Source: Rhizomys pruinosus (lineage: Eukaryota > Chordata > Mammalia > Rodentia > Spalacidae). Taken from it: a stretch of 64,000 nucleotides of DNA. The position numbers were made by a program, and so were the translations under genes. The first letter of the stretch is position 1; each line of letters begins with the position of its first letter. Location: the NCBI GenBank assembly GCA_009823505.1, contig VZQC01006250.1, positions 649,974-713,973 of the forward strand, in the 5' to 3' direction. The notes beneath the pieces were generated by a model. The model searched no databases. It saw only the letters and a list, made by a program, of their open reading frames with translations, and was not told where the DNA came from. Shown piece by piece: positions 54,378-64,000 of this stretch.

Positions 54378-54535
54378 TATTATTTTTTTTAGTCTTTTTG
54401 AGACAGGGTCTCCCTTTAGTGCCAGCTGGTCTGGAGCTCACTATGTAGATCAGGCTAGCCTTGAACTCACAGAGATCCTTTTGCCTCTGCCTCCCAAGTG
54501 CTGGGATTAAAGGCGTGGGCCACCACACCCCGCCT
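54378..54535 (-). mobile_element. B1 SINE
   Basis: GAGACAGGGTCTCCCTTTAG to GGCCACCACACCCCGC. Exact 12-bp target-site duplication TCTTATGATCAT at 54366-54377 and 54536-54547. Confidence 0.97.
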
Positions 54536-54547
54536 TCTTATGATCAT

Positions 54548-56222
54548 GATTTAATACAAATCTCTCCTCCCAGTTTGTGGCTTTAAGAAATATTTTGTCT
54601 GTTTCATTTCAGAGAAATTTTAATTTTAGGTGTAATTCAAATAATCCTTGTGTTTACAGATGCTGATGAGTACCTCTGTTTTTACTCACTGCTTCGAGTG
54701 ATTTCTTTGAATGGTCATGCTGGTAGTCCAAGTCTACTTTAATTTTTTTTTTTGCTGTTATTTCAAGTGTTGGTACAAATATCAAAATGATAAAAGTGGT
54801 GTGAAAATTGTTTATGTTCTGTGCAAGTTGGAGTGGTACTGAGCTTGTCTTCTTTGACTCTCAGTAGTATCTAGTAGGTAGAATGGTGCATGGTTAGCTT
54901 GGTTATAAGGAGCTTCCTTGGGGCTTTTGTTGGGTCTGTATTTTCTGTCTGGGCTCTTCCTGTTCTGCCCAAGGTTCTTGCTCATAGCAGCTACTGGATA
55001 CATACTGATGCTGGTTGACTGGAAGGCTGTGGAGCCATAAGAGCATCCTCACCCTCAGGTATGGATGAGACCAAGAAAAAAAAAAAAAAAACTATTCAGA
55101 CAGTTCCCTGTCTTTCTCTGACCCCCAGTTCTGTCTAGAGGGGATGTTAGAAATATCCTTAGTTTTGTCCTGGCTAGAGACCAGAGATACCAAAAATGTT
55201 TAGGGGCACTTGTTCATGTTCTGGTTTCTGTTTGTATCTTTCATCTCTTTTTATATAACAACTTCATTGAGATGCCCAGAAGGTATGTATTATCAGATAC
55301 TGTATTGACACTAGAGGTAATGTCTGGTCCATGAACCCCTCATAGGTGGGTCAACTGGCTGAACAGCTTATCCATTCTATATCTCAACTCAGTTAAAGCC
55401 TTATTAAGTCCTAGAGTGGGACCCTTGGTGGCAATCCCTGGGACCTGCTCCTTCTATATAGGACCTCCATTTGCTTCCTGTCTCCCAAGCTCTCACCTAG
55501 AACAAACCTCCTTTCTGAAATTCACCCTTCCATTGCTGGTGAATTCTTTGATTTCCTGAAATAAAGGAACTAGAAGCCACTGGCCCAGGGTGGCTTTGAA
55601 GGCCATTATTCTCTGGGACCCCAGCCCCCTGAATTATGCTCGCCCACAGCAAGAAGGCCTCTGTCATAGTCACTGACACCCTTACCCCTGCTTTTATGAC
55701 ATTTCAGGATTACAGGCTCAAGTTGCCACAGTTACATCCATTCCATCCAGTTTTAGAGAGTCGTTGTTACCTGTGAAATGCTGACAATTAGTAAAGTTGT
55801 AACATGCTCAGTTCTGTCTTCAATGTTAAGGAATTGCTGAGATAGTTTTTGAACTTCAAATTTTAATAAAATGGGGAGAGTGTGGGAGGGAGGAATGGAG
55901 GATGAGAGACGAAGGGAGGAAGAAAACACAAGGTCAAGAAAGTTTGTTAGCAATTGGAGAAAGACACCACAGAAAAATCATCAAACGCTAACTTCATTTA
56001 CTGCACAGCTTTCCCCAGAATTGATCTTAATGGCACACGGCATGGATTTCAATAGAGTTAGCCAAATATTTTTTCTGGGCATATTGTAGTTCAACCATTT
56101 TCTATTTACAAGCTTTCTGCCTTTGTTTCTAGTTTAGTGAACTTTTTAGAGTTCTGTGTTTTATGATGCAAAAGCATTTTCTACTGTTCTATTTTATTAG
56201 ACATGGACTATTTAGTTTTCCA
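54548..56222. other. 1.7 kb without recognised repeats or genes
   Basis: No SINE, LTR or LINE is recognised with confidence. An A run lies at 55076-55091. Several short open frames occur without known domains. Confidence 0.4.
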
Positions 56223-56305
56223 GACCTTTAAAATATGTTTGTACCAGTGGTTCATCAAGGCTTATGATTAAAAAAAAATGTCTGGTACAAACATGACCTT
56301 TAAAA
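56223..56305. repeat. Tiny inverted-repeat element with flanking direct repeats
   Basis: Inverted 13-mers ATGTTTGTACCAG (56235-56247) and CTGGTACAAACAT (56282-56294) are separated by 34 bases. Direct copies of GACCTTTAAAA flank them at 56223-56233 and 56295-56305. This is the layout of a very small MITE-like insertion, but no family is known to me. Confidence 0.6.
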
Positions 56306-56349
56306 GTCAAATTATAATTTGCAATGAAATTTTATCCTTATTTCAATGT

Positions 56350-56577
56350 TTTTAAAATATTTTATTTATCATTTTTTTATGTGTATAAGTATTTTGTCTG
56401 CATGTATATAAGTATATCACTTATGTGCAATGCCCATGCAGAGGCCAGAAGAGGGTGTTGGAGCTCCTGGAACTGGAGTTGTGGACGTTTGTTAGCTGCC
56501 ATGTGAGTGTTGGGAATTGAACCTGGGTCCTCTGGAAGAACAGCAAATGTTCATAACCATTGAGACATCTCCAGACC
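56350..56577 (-). mobile_element. B2 SINE, older type
   Basis: AGAGGCCAGAAGAGGGTGTT, GCTCCTGGAACTGGAGTTGT, ATTGAACCTGGGTCCTCTGG, and a degraded head (ATTGAGACATCTCCAGACC). Confidence 0.88.
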
Positions 56578-56588
56578 TGGAAGCATTT

Positions 56589-56706
56589 TTTTTTTTTTTG
56601 GTCTTTTTGAGACAGGATCTCTTTGTAGCCCCAGCTGGCCTTGAACTCACTTTGTATACCAGGCTGGCCTTGAACTCATGGAGATCTGCCTGCCTCTGAC
56701 TCAAGG
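56589..56706 (-). mobile_element. B1 SINE, head missing
   Basis: T tail, GAGACAGGATCTCTTTGTAG to CTGCCTGCCTCTGACTC. The last part (the 7SL-like 5' end) is absent. Confidence 0.85.
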
Positions 56707-56721
56707 AATGTAGTACTGATT

Positions 56722-56838
56722 TTTTTTCTTTAGGCAGAGTCTTTCCTTGTAGCTCAGGTTAACCCAGGTTAGCTCTGGACCCTCCTGTCTTTGCTTTTCC
56801 ATTGCTGAGATTACAGGCTTTTGTTACCACTCCTGGCT
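56722..56838 (-). mobile_element. Old B1-like fragment
   Basis: GGCAGAGTCTTTCCTTGTAG, CATTGCTGAGATTACAGGC, and GTTACCACTCCTGGC are diverged antisense B1 marks. Confidence 0.62.
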
Positions 56839-57979
56839 TACTAAAGATGTTAGAAATATGCTTCCTCCTGAAAAAATAAGGCACTGTCTTTATTTCATTG
56901 AGTTCATTTTTCTATGAGGTTCTTTTTTCCTAAACAAAATGGAAGAAAAGACAAATCAACAGAGGCAAGCAGAGGACTGGCTTTCATATAACTCACTAAG
57001 CCTAGATACTTGTTTATAGTTTAGTTAAAAAGGAATGCCTGAACCCATCACAGCTACTTGTTTGGGCCAATCACAGACTTGCCTTTTGGCATCAATCATA
57101 GTCATTAAGGATTTGGACTAATCATGCCTTGCCATTTAGCTCCAGTCACAGAATCCCGTCCACCAGAAGAAGTGCTTCACTTCTGGCCGAGGTGTAAATG
57201 ATTCATCAAATGCTTGTGATCACAAAAAGTCTGCTACAAATTGTCTAAAACAGCTTGAGCCAGGACTGTGCCTCAGGGGCAAGGGCAATCAACGCGGTCT
57301 TGGCATAGTTGTCTCAAGGCATCCGTGGCATGTTCAGGATGGCTGGTGTTGGCATAAGGGTGGTCAAATAGTCCTTTTGCTCAAAGTAACATTTATCTTG
57401 CATAGTTCTTTAAATAGTTCACACTGTAAGTATCAATCAGTACTTTCTATATTATACATGTCATTTTGCATTTAAACAGGCTCTCCAGGTAACTTGTTTC
57501 TAAATGGCAAGCTGATTGTTGGTGGGACAAATGACCCATGTCCCATTATATGGGTCACTGTATGGAACACACTGTGTCTAGCAATGTGGAATATAGAATC
57601 AAAATGTAAACATAGCTAAGCCAATTTCAAGGCTTGATGACACCACTACATGCAGGCAGTAACCCACTACAAGTGAATGAGTCTGTGACACTGATTGGAC
57701 ACATCCACTAGGGCACCACCCTGTGTGCCACATTCCCTCCCAACCACCAGGGTATAAGTGTCCCACCAGGACTCTATATCCCTCCACGGTCTAACAACTG
57801 AACTTCTCATTGGACCCACTGACCAGGCCCAGGTTGGATCATCAATCCCTGGGGCTGCAGCTAGAATGCTGCCAAATATGTCTCAACTTGGACAAGCTGG
57901 TTGTTGGGTTAGCCACTGTTTGCTGTGCACTGAAAAAGTGTGAATCAGCATCATAGCAATGGCCTCAAGTGATTGTTCT
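56839..57979. other. Unrecognised sequence upstream of the LTR element
   Basis: No SINE is recognised. The open frame at 57758-57943 and the opposite one at 57599-57787 have no domain I know. Confidence 0.4.
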
Positions 57980-58310
57980 TGATCACCTCAACTTGTGTGT
58001 AGGTTAAGAACTTGTGATGGTCACTCATTATCCAAGCTCCACTCAGTCCCCTACCTAGAGGAGTGACCCCTGTCACATAGCATAAGTAATCTTTGCCCAG
58101 CTCCCCTCCTCCGGTCATGTAGCACAGGTCACACATTAACCAAGATTACCTCCTCCTAGGGACCTAAAATAAGTCACCTTGCCTTGTCTCAGGAGCTGAC
58201 ACTCTACTTCAGACTCCCACCACATTGCTATCAGTGTCAATAAACCACTGTCCTGAAGGACTGTTGGACTTGGTTCCTCTTTCTTAGGCCTCCTCTCCTC
58301 TCCCTCCCTG
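57980..58310 (+). repeat. Left LTR-like block
   Basis: GTCACATAGCATAAGT (58072-58087), GGTCATGTAGCACAGGTCAC, ACTCTACTTCAGA (58201-58213), AATAAA at 58239-58244, then a CT-rich U5-like part. Ends are uncertain. Confidence 0.55.
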
Positions 58311-59929
58311 AAAGCAATGTCAAGACCTAGAACTCTGAGAGGTATCATTGAGATGGACAGCTCTGTGGTTGGCTTCCTTGCCCTTGCCACTGTGTCCTCC
58401 ATATCCATTACCAAGACCCTCATCCTCCCCCATTGCCAGGGGTCTGCCCTCCCACCAAGCTTTTTGTCTTTATAGCAAGGTTTTTTATTTTATTTTATTT
58501 TATTTTATTTTATTTTATTTTTTGCCTTTCTCCAGTGTCAGGGCCTTTGCCTTATCTACCACCAGGGCTTTTGTCCTCCTTGTGTGTTGGATTTTTTTTT
58601 TTCTGTCCATACCAGCTTATCATCTTCATCTTGTGAGTCTCCTGGGTCTCACCAAGAGCTCTGTCCATTATACTGACTATGAACCATAAACCCAAGCATT
58701 ACCTTGTAGCTCCTTCAGGACTTTGTCAAGACCTGCCAAGTCTTAAGTTTCTTCTTCCTGAAGAAGAATCCTCAGCTGACTTTGCCCCTGTGGATCGTTT
58801 CCCTCCTCTCTATATCCCTTCAGCCCAGCCCAGACTCCCTCCAAATAGGTTCTTCCCATTTCCCTTCGGAACCACATTTTCTACTCTCTTCTCTTGATCC
58901 CCCTTCCTGCTCCACCCAGGCTCTGAATTCTCTTCCCCCCACAGCTTCTATAAGGAGCCAGATACCGTTCTTCCTCTCTGCCTGATTCCAACACTCCCGC
59001 TTACCGCCCTTCCTTTGCCCTAGTCTTCTCCCCTTCAGCTGTTGGATGAAAGACTCAACTCTCTCAGGTTTCTATGGACTCTCTCTGATTCCCAGTTTCC
59101 ATAAGTGAGATCAGAGGAGCTGAGGTCATTCTTTATGTAAAGGTTCCTTTCTATCTCTCTGACCTTTCCAAGATTGAAAACTGGGCTCCTTTTCTGCAGA
59201 TCATACCTAATACAATAAGAATTCCAATACATTTTATAATTGGACTTTCCAGGGCAATTATGTCCTTATCCCCTCTTCTATCATGCTGGACTCCTTGGTA
59301 GTATTCATTTTCCAGAACAAGAGGGGTCTAGATCTCCTGATGACAGGAAAGGGAGGACTTTGCCTCTTCTTGGAGCAGGAATATTGCTTTTATATAAATC
59401 AGTTGGGCATGCAGCAAAATGTAGAATGAACACACTTAAGAAAAAATACAACAGTGGCATTAAATCCATGGGATAAATGGTTTCAGAACTCATCCTGGAC
59501 CTCCTGGCTCACATCTGTTACTATCCCCTTATGGCATTTTGATTCTTATATCCATAGCTCTTGTTTAGTTTGTGTAGTAACCCAATTTATCCAGACCACC
59601 ATGCTACACAGAATTATGGAGAATAATATCGTGCTGATGTGTGAATTCAGACACCACCTTCTGCCCCAGAAACCAACACTTGACTACTTACTATCCAACC
59701 AGAGGGGTATTGGCAGTAGGGTTCCTAATTTAATCATGTTCCAATTTAGCAGGATACATGAAGCCAGAGAGATTTTTTAGTGCTCCTAACCCATAGGCTT
59801 GCTACATCCTCTTCTCTCTCTGTCTCTCTGTTTTTTTTTTGTACACAAGATGGCTAGAAATGTCCAGGTCATGCTACAGGAAAGGTTGAATTTCCTGGAA
59901 ACAGGCTTTCTAGGTAAGTACACCCTAAA

Positions 59930-60245
59930 TGGTCAGCTGACTACAGGTTGCACAAGAGATGTCATTTGACATGGGTCACACAATAACCAAGTTCAACTTC
60001 CTTACCCCGAAAAAGAATAACCTTTGTCATATAGCATAAGTCACCTTTACCTCACTCCCTTACCTCTATCATGTAGTACAGAACATACATTAAAGAGACT
60101 TTCCTAGGTATCTTCTGTCTTAGGGGAGCGTGCTTAAACTCTACTTCAGAACCTGGCCGTGTTGTTGCTATTGTTAATAAGCCTTGTTTGGAGGATGCCT
60201 TGTCTTACTTCTTTCTCAAACCTTCCCTCCTCTTCCTCTAAAGCC
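59930..60245 (+). repeat. Right LTR-like block
   Basis: GTCATATAGCATAAGT (60026-60041), ATCATGTAGTACAGAACATA, ACTCTACTTCAGA (60138-60150), AATAAG at 60176-60181, then CTTCTTTCTCAAACCTTCC. By eye it has roughly two-thirds identity with the left block. Confidence 0.55.
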
Positions 60246-60289
60246 TACTACATTTTTCCAGGAGATAATTTAGGGTTAGCTGAATTGGA

Positions 60290-60703
60290 GCACCAGTTCC
60301 AGATTCCATGAAGCTAGGTGCCTCAGCAGTCCTGATCTGTCACTAAAGGCCTGGAAGATTCTTGGAGAGTCACTGGTGTTTAGTTCATAGTGGAACCCAA
60401 TGAAGCTAGAGTCCGATGTCAGTAAAGCAAGACAGCATAGCAGTACTGCTATCATTACCACCACCAGCAGCAGTAGCAGCAGTAGCAGCAGCAGCACAGA
60501 GACTCACTCACCAGCAAGAGGTGAGGACAGGTAAGCAAGCAGCACTGATTTTTTTTTAATCAGACCTTTTTATATTTGGCCTTCCATAGACAAGAAAGAG
60601 CCACACACTTTGGCTATTCTCCTTCCTGGTAATACTCTCACAGTCCTGCCTGGAGGCATGCCTCTTAGTTGACTGAAGTTGCTAATCAAGATTAACCATC
60701 ACA
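60290..60703 (-). mobile_element. MaLR LTR, same family as 12314-12785
   Basis: It ends AATCAAGATTAACCATCACA, like the copy at 12785. GCCTCAGCAGTCCTGATCTG, CACTAAAGGCCTGGAAGATT, and AGCAAGACAGCATAGCAG follow the same order as that copy. An AGC-rich expansion lies inside (60462-60497). The left end is degraded. Confidence 0.72.
60462..60497. repeat. (AGC)n-rich trinucleotide tract
   Basis: CAGCAGCAGTAGCAGCAGTA and further AGC units. The matching antisense leucine run is a low-complexity frame. Confidence 0.9.
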
Positions 60704-60901
60704 CTTGCTTTAGTCTTCAAGTCAAAAACTAGTAATAATCCTTGATATTATTAGCCAAGGAATTGCGAAATACCATCCTACCCTTTGCTGCTATTCCTAA
60801 ATGCTCCCCACACATTGACAAATGGTTTCTTCAATAAACTGCCCTTATTAGCATCTTAGTTGCTGATAGAAATTTCTATCCTTCCTTCCTCACTTCCTCC
60901 C

Positions 60902-60964
60902 TCCTCCCTTCTTTCTTTCTTTCTTTTTCTTTCTTTCTTCTTTCTTTCTCTCTCTTTCTTTTTT

Positions 60965-61028
<64 letters not shown>

Positions 61029-61030
61029 TC
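60902..61030. repeat. (CTTT)n microsatellite
   Basis: Irregular CTTT/CTTTT/CTCT units and then more than 15 perfect CTTT units. It is the tail side of an old antisense B1-like element. Confidence 0.95.
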
Positions 61031-61150
61031 GTCTTTTCTTTTGAGATAAGGATTTACATATATTTCCCAGACTGGTTATAGGCACCTGGGCTAAGACGAT
61101 CCTCTGGCTCCAGTCTCCTGAGAATCTGTAATTACAAATATATGTCACTA
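61031..61150 (-). mobile_element. Old B1 / proto-B1
   Basis: TTTTGAGATAAGGATTTACA, CAGACTGGTTATAGGCACC, and ATCTGTAATTACAAATATAT are very diverged antisense 7SL-SINE marks, in the right order after a T/C-rich tail. Confidence 0.55.
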
Positions 61151-61204
61151 TACTCAACTTGTTGCAGAATTTGATCACATACTTACAATTTTCTTTCCTT
61201 TGAG

Positions 61205-61275
61205 ATACTGGGGATTGAACCCAAGGACTTGGACTTGCTATGGAAGGACTCTACTATTGACCTACACATCAGTCC
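61205..61275 (-). mobile_element. ID-like SINE
   Basis: TACTGGGGATTGAACCCAAG (B-box side), GACTTGCTATGGAAGGACTC, and TACTATTGACCTACAC (A-box side). Confidence 0.65.
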
Positions 61276-61568
61276 TTATACCTATAGTTTTAGACTTGTA
61301 GGAAAAATGTAAAATATTTTATCATGGAAATTAAGCTGATTTGGTAAATTAATATGAGGTTTTGGCCTGGAAAACCATTGGTTTCATTTCCTAAAAAAAT
61401 AGTACAAGGATCATGACTTGATCTCTGCTGAAAATTCAAGGTACTTCTTATTTAACCACCTTAATGAAGGCCTGATGAACATCAGTCATGTTTGCTTTGG
61501 GTACAGAGTGTCAATGGACCCTAACTTCACAGAGAAAATCATAGAAAGCAGTCAGTATGACAAACATG

Positions 61569-61698
61569 AGAGCATCAGATTCCCCTGGAACTGGAGTTAA
61601 AGACAGTTCTTAGCCACTATGTGGGTGCTGGGAATTGAACCTGGGTCCTCTGCAAGAGTAGTCAGTGCTCTTAACTGCTGAGACATCTCTCCATCCCC
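61569..61698 (-). mobile_element. B2 SINE head fragment, no 17-bp duplication
   Basis: CAGATTCCCCTGGAACTGG then AGTTAAAGACAGTTCTTAGC, a single copy of the motif. Head GCTGAGACATCTCTCCATCC. The 3' half is missing. Confidence 0.88.
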
Positions 61699-62069
61699 AA
61701 GGCTTGAAAATTTATATCTCAAAGAGAGAAAGCTGAACCTCAACATGGGGAGAGGTCTGGTGAAGGGGAAAATAACCCAAAAGAAATGCTTGTTATGTAG
61801 ACTTGGAAGGCAGCTAGTTAGTATTGGGAAGCAGGCACGTGGTGAAGAGATTTTGCATGTGGGATACATGAGAATTTGGGAGACAGCAGGCAAACTTTTA
61901 GCTAGAGCTACTTGTTTCTCTAGATTCATACTCACCCAACCTTATTGACACCCCGCCCCCAGGAAAGGCCAGCCTTCGGAGACAGAGATGTTTCTAGAGT
62001 CCTTTGTTTCCTTGTGCTGTTATCCAGTCCCATTTCCTTGTCTATCTTGTCTTTTTGACCACCCTATAC
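61699..62069. other. Unrecognised sequence
   Basis: No repeat or gene is recognised; a short C-rich run lies near 61950. Confidence 0.4.
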
Positions 62070-62493
62070 AGACTACAGTGTTGAAATACACTCCTCAAAA
62101 TTCATGTCTGTCAAAATCTTGTAAGGTGAGGATCTTTGGAAGTAGGGTATTTACTAATTAGTTAGTAGAGATGTGGTCAGACTAGGGTAGAGTGGGCACC
62201 AAACCTAATGTGGCTGGTGTCCCCATAAAAAGTCAGAGACATGGGGAGAAGGTAGCCTTATGATAGAAAAAGCAGAGTTGGGAATGAGTGCATCTGCTAG
62301 CTGGAAACACAAGAGCTCCTGGCAAATGTCAGCAGGAAGTTGAGGCAGGACAGGTTCTTCCACAGGGCTTTCAGCAGGGGATATGACTCACCAGACACCG
62401 TGGTTTTGGATTCCTAGTTTCTAGAATTGTGGCTGGATATTATACTTGCTTAAAGCCATCTTGTTTGACAGGTGTACAAACCTAATACAGGCT
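62070..62493 (+). mobile_element. Old LTR, probably MaLR-related
   Basis: CTCAAAATTCATGTCTGTCA, TCTTTGGAAGTAGGGTATTT, GGCTGGTGTCCCCATAAAAA, CTAGTTTCTAGAATTGTGGC, and ACAAACCTAATACAG follow the order of a widespread mammalian LTR consensus I recall. The exact family is uncertain. Confidence 0.55.
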
Positions 62494-64000
62494 GATTTTG
62501 TTCTTCCCCTAAGATCTATCCTGAGCAACAGACAAGAAGAAAAACAAAAGGGAAGTTCAGCTTGTTTACTTTCTCCAGTCTGAGGTGGGCCCCATATATC
62601 TGACACGTGCCACCTCCATGCTCTTTCGCGTGCTGTTTACTGTGATTCTAGTTAAAGGCAAAGCGAGGTACCAAGTGTGAGTTCAGGTGGTGACTGACGG
62701 CTGCGTGCCGTAGGATGTGCTTGCTAAGGGCTTAAGGTGCAGTGATGCGGAAAGCTGGGACAGCCATTCTGATTGTGAGCGTGCTTCAGACTTTGAGAAT
62801 GTATGTCCTCTCTTCACTTGTGGTTTTGGACCCAGAGGAAAACCCCTGTTTCTGGTTGGCGTTTTAGCTTGTGTTCTTGGACTTACATTGTTTTGAACAA
62901 GGCTTCTCCTGGTGAGGTCACCACAGCACCCTGGCCATCCACAGAGCCTGCCTGACCGACTGTCTCTGCTCCAAGTGTGTTTACCCTTGGCAAAAGAAAC
63001 TTCCTGTTTCAGAGAAAAAAAATTTTAAGAAGGATTGTAAATGGACTCCTGGGACTCCGTGAACGGCAAATAGCTTTTACAAGACAACACTTTAATGGGC
63101 CACGAGTAGCTGAGGCAAAAACAAAGTATCGAATATCCCTTTAAAGGTACATGGGTTTAAAGAGAAAGAAGGGAATAGATTTGGCAAACTTTCCTCTGGC
63201 TTTTATAGAATTCGATGCTTGGAAATTTTCTACCTACATGCCCACACACAACTGCAGAATTTTATAAATTTTATAAATGACCTGAGGAGACAACAGAAAT
63301 GATACAGTGCAAATCCAAACATCCTGCAGCTTCTGCTCCACTGCGAGATGGAAACATTTATCTCTTTTATAAGCTGCTCTCCCTGGATGGGGGAATGCAG
63401 AGAATCACTGCAGAAAGCAGGGAGACAAGGCTGGAGACTTAGAGCCAGGCTGCTCGAAACACGGACTCACGTATCTCGGAAATGGAGCCACTTACAGCCT
63501 GGTTGGACCTGCTAACATTTGAGTAGTGGACAAAAGCATATTCGTGTTTCCTGTGAATTTTGCAGCAGCAAATTAGCTTGTTCATGTAACAGAAAGTAAA
63601 CAAAGCTTAGGGCGACATTGACTAAGCATCTAACCCAACTCTTCTGCATCTTAATGATGTGATAGTGAGGAGGGAGACAAACAAAACAGCTTTGTGTTTA
63701 TCAGCCAGAGAAAAGCACTCCTGCATCGCGAGTCTGTGTGGCCATTGACAAGACTGGTGGTGTCTGCATGGATGGCCCCTTACAAAGTCCCTAGGCACTC
63801 CAGTGTGGAACTAACAAAGTACCGAACTGACTATACAAGAGAAAGCAAAAAGCAGACAGTTCAGATGAATCCTCACCATCTCTAAAGTACCTACTAGGTA
63901 CTTTAGACAAGGTACTAGGGGTATACTGTATGAGATGGTCATTCGTGCTGTCCAGTGGTGGGGAAGAGAAGCTTGATGGCCTGTTTGGGTTTGGTGAAGC
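62494..64000. other. 1.5 kb with no recognised repeats
   Basis: No SINE, LINE or LTR is seen, in contrast to most of the window. The open frame at 63694-63885 has no domain I know. A perfect hairpin lies at 63881-63907. Conserved regulatory sequence is possible but not shown. Confidence 0.45.
63881..63907. repeat. Perfect 11-bp inverted repeat with 5-base loop
   Basis: TCTAAAGTACC (63881-63891), loop TACTA, GGTACTTTAGA (63897-63907). GGTACTAGG recurs just after it at about 63911. There is no T run, and no terminator or RNA function is implied. Confidence 0.85.

Larger units (their letters stand above)
57980..60250 (+). mobile_element. Decayed LTR retroelement with two related LTRs (inferred)
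   Basis: Two blocks about 1.95 kb apart (57980-58310 and 59930-60245) share words in the same order, and each has a poly(A)-type signal. The sequence between them has no readable gag, pol or env frame. Primer-binding site and polypurine tract are not recognised. Two independent solo LTRs of one family would look similar. Confidence 0.5.

Noticed and set aside
60276..60497. Leucine-rich signal-peptide-like frame on the minus strand
   Set aside because: The leucines come from an AGC/CAG trinucleotide expansion inside a MaLR LTR.

Overview
The window is mammalian nuclear DNA from a muroid rodent. B1, B2, B3 and ID SINEs, ERVL-MaLR LTRs and rodent-type LINE-1 copies fill much of it. The newest B2 copies have their own form: a GCCTAGCGGTTAAGAGC-like A-box region, an internal 17-bp duplication, and a 3' part with CTGACCTCCGCGGCATTGCACGACAC. 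That form does not match the mouse or rat B2 consensus as I remember it, so another muroid lineage is more likely; I cannot name the species. I see no intact protein-coding gene, no convincing coding exon and no RNA gene outside SINEs. The window reads as intergenic or deep intronic sequence.

Layout. 1-23.2 kb is a SINE-rich patchwork with a 5'-truncated, frameshifted NOP56 processed pseudogene (about 3.5-4.4 kb), a suspicious 0.4-kb tandem duplication joined by a single N at 6088, and several MaLR solo LTRs. 23.7-36.5 kb is an old, nearly full-length minus-strand LINE-1 (called L1-A here). A younger, almost complete LINE-1 (L1-B, 28727-34989) is inserted into it in the same orientation with a 16-bp target-site duplication. 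L1-B in turn carries a MaLR LTR and a B1. Both L1 5' regions contain tandem monomer-like units.

36.9-44 kb is the most repeat-poor stretch, apart from ID copies, MaLR pieces and LINE-1 3' tails. 44.6-49.6 kb is a third, more decayed minus-strand LINE-1 (L1-C) cut up by SINEs and by an opposite-strand LINE-1 3' end. 49.7-52.3 kb holds LINE-1 3' UTR pieces, including an inverted pair about 1 kb apart. 52.3-57 kb returns to SINEs and long pyrimidine microsatellites. 58.0-60.2 kb looks like a decayed LTR element with two related flanking LTRs. The last 1.5 kb shows no recognised repeat.

Nothing here works as a gene system. The window is best read as a layered insertion record, in which target-site duplications and nesting give the order of events. 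I did not find a convincing undescribed biological system. The strongest leads are the stepwise origin of a lineage-specific B2 subfamily, a B2 copy with a duplicated Pol III promoter head, the L1-in-L1 nest with two monomer-type promoters, a very small inverted-repeat element near 56.2 kb, and the probable assembly error at 6088. Family names come from recalled consensus sequences and were not checked by database search.
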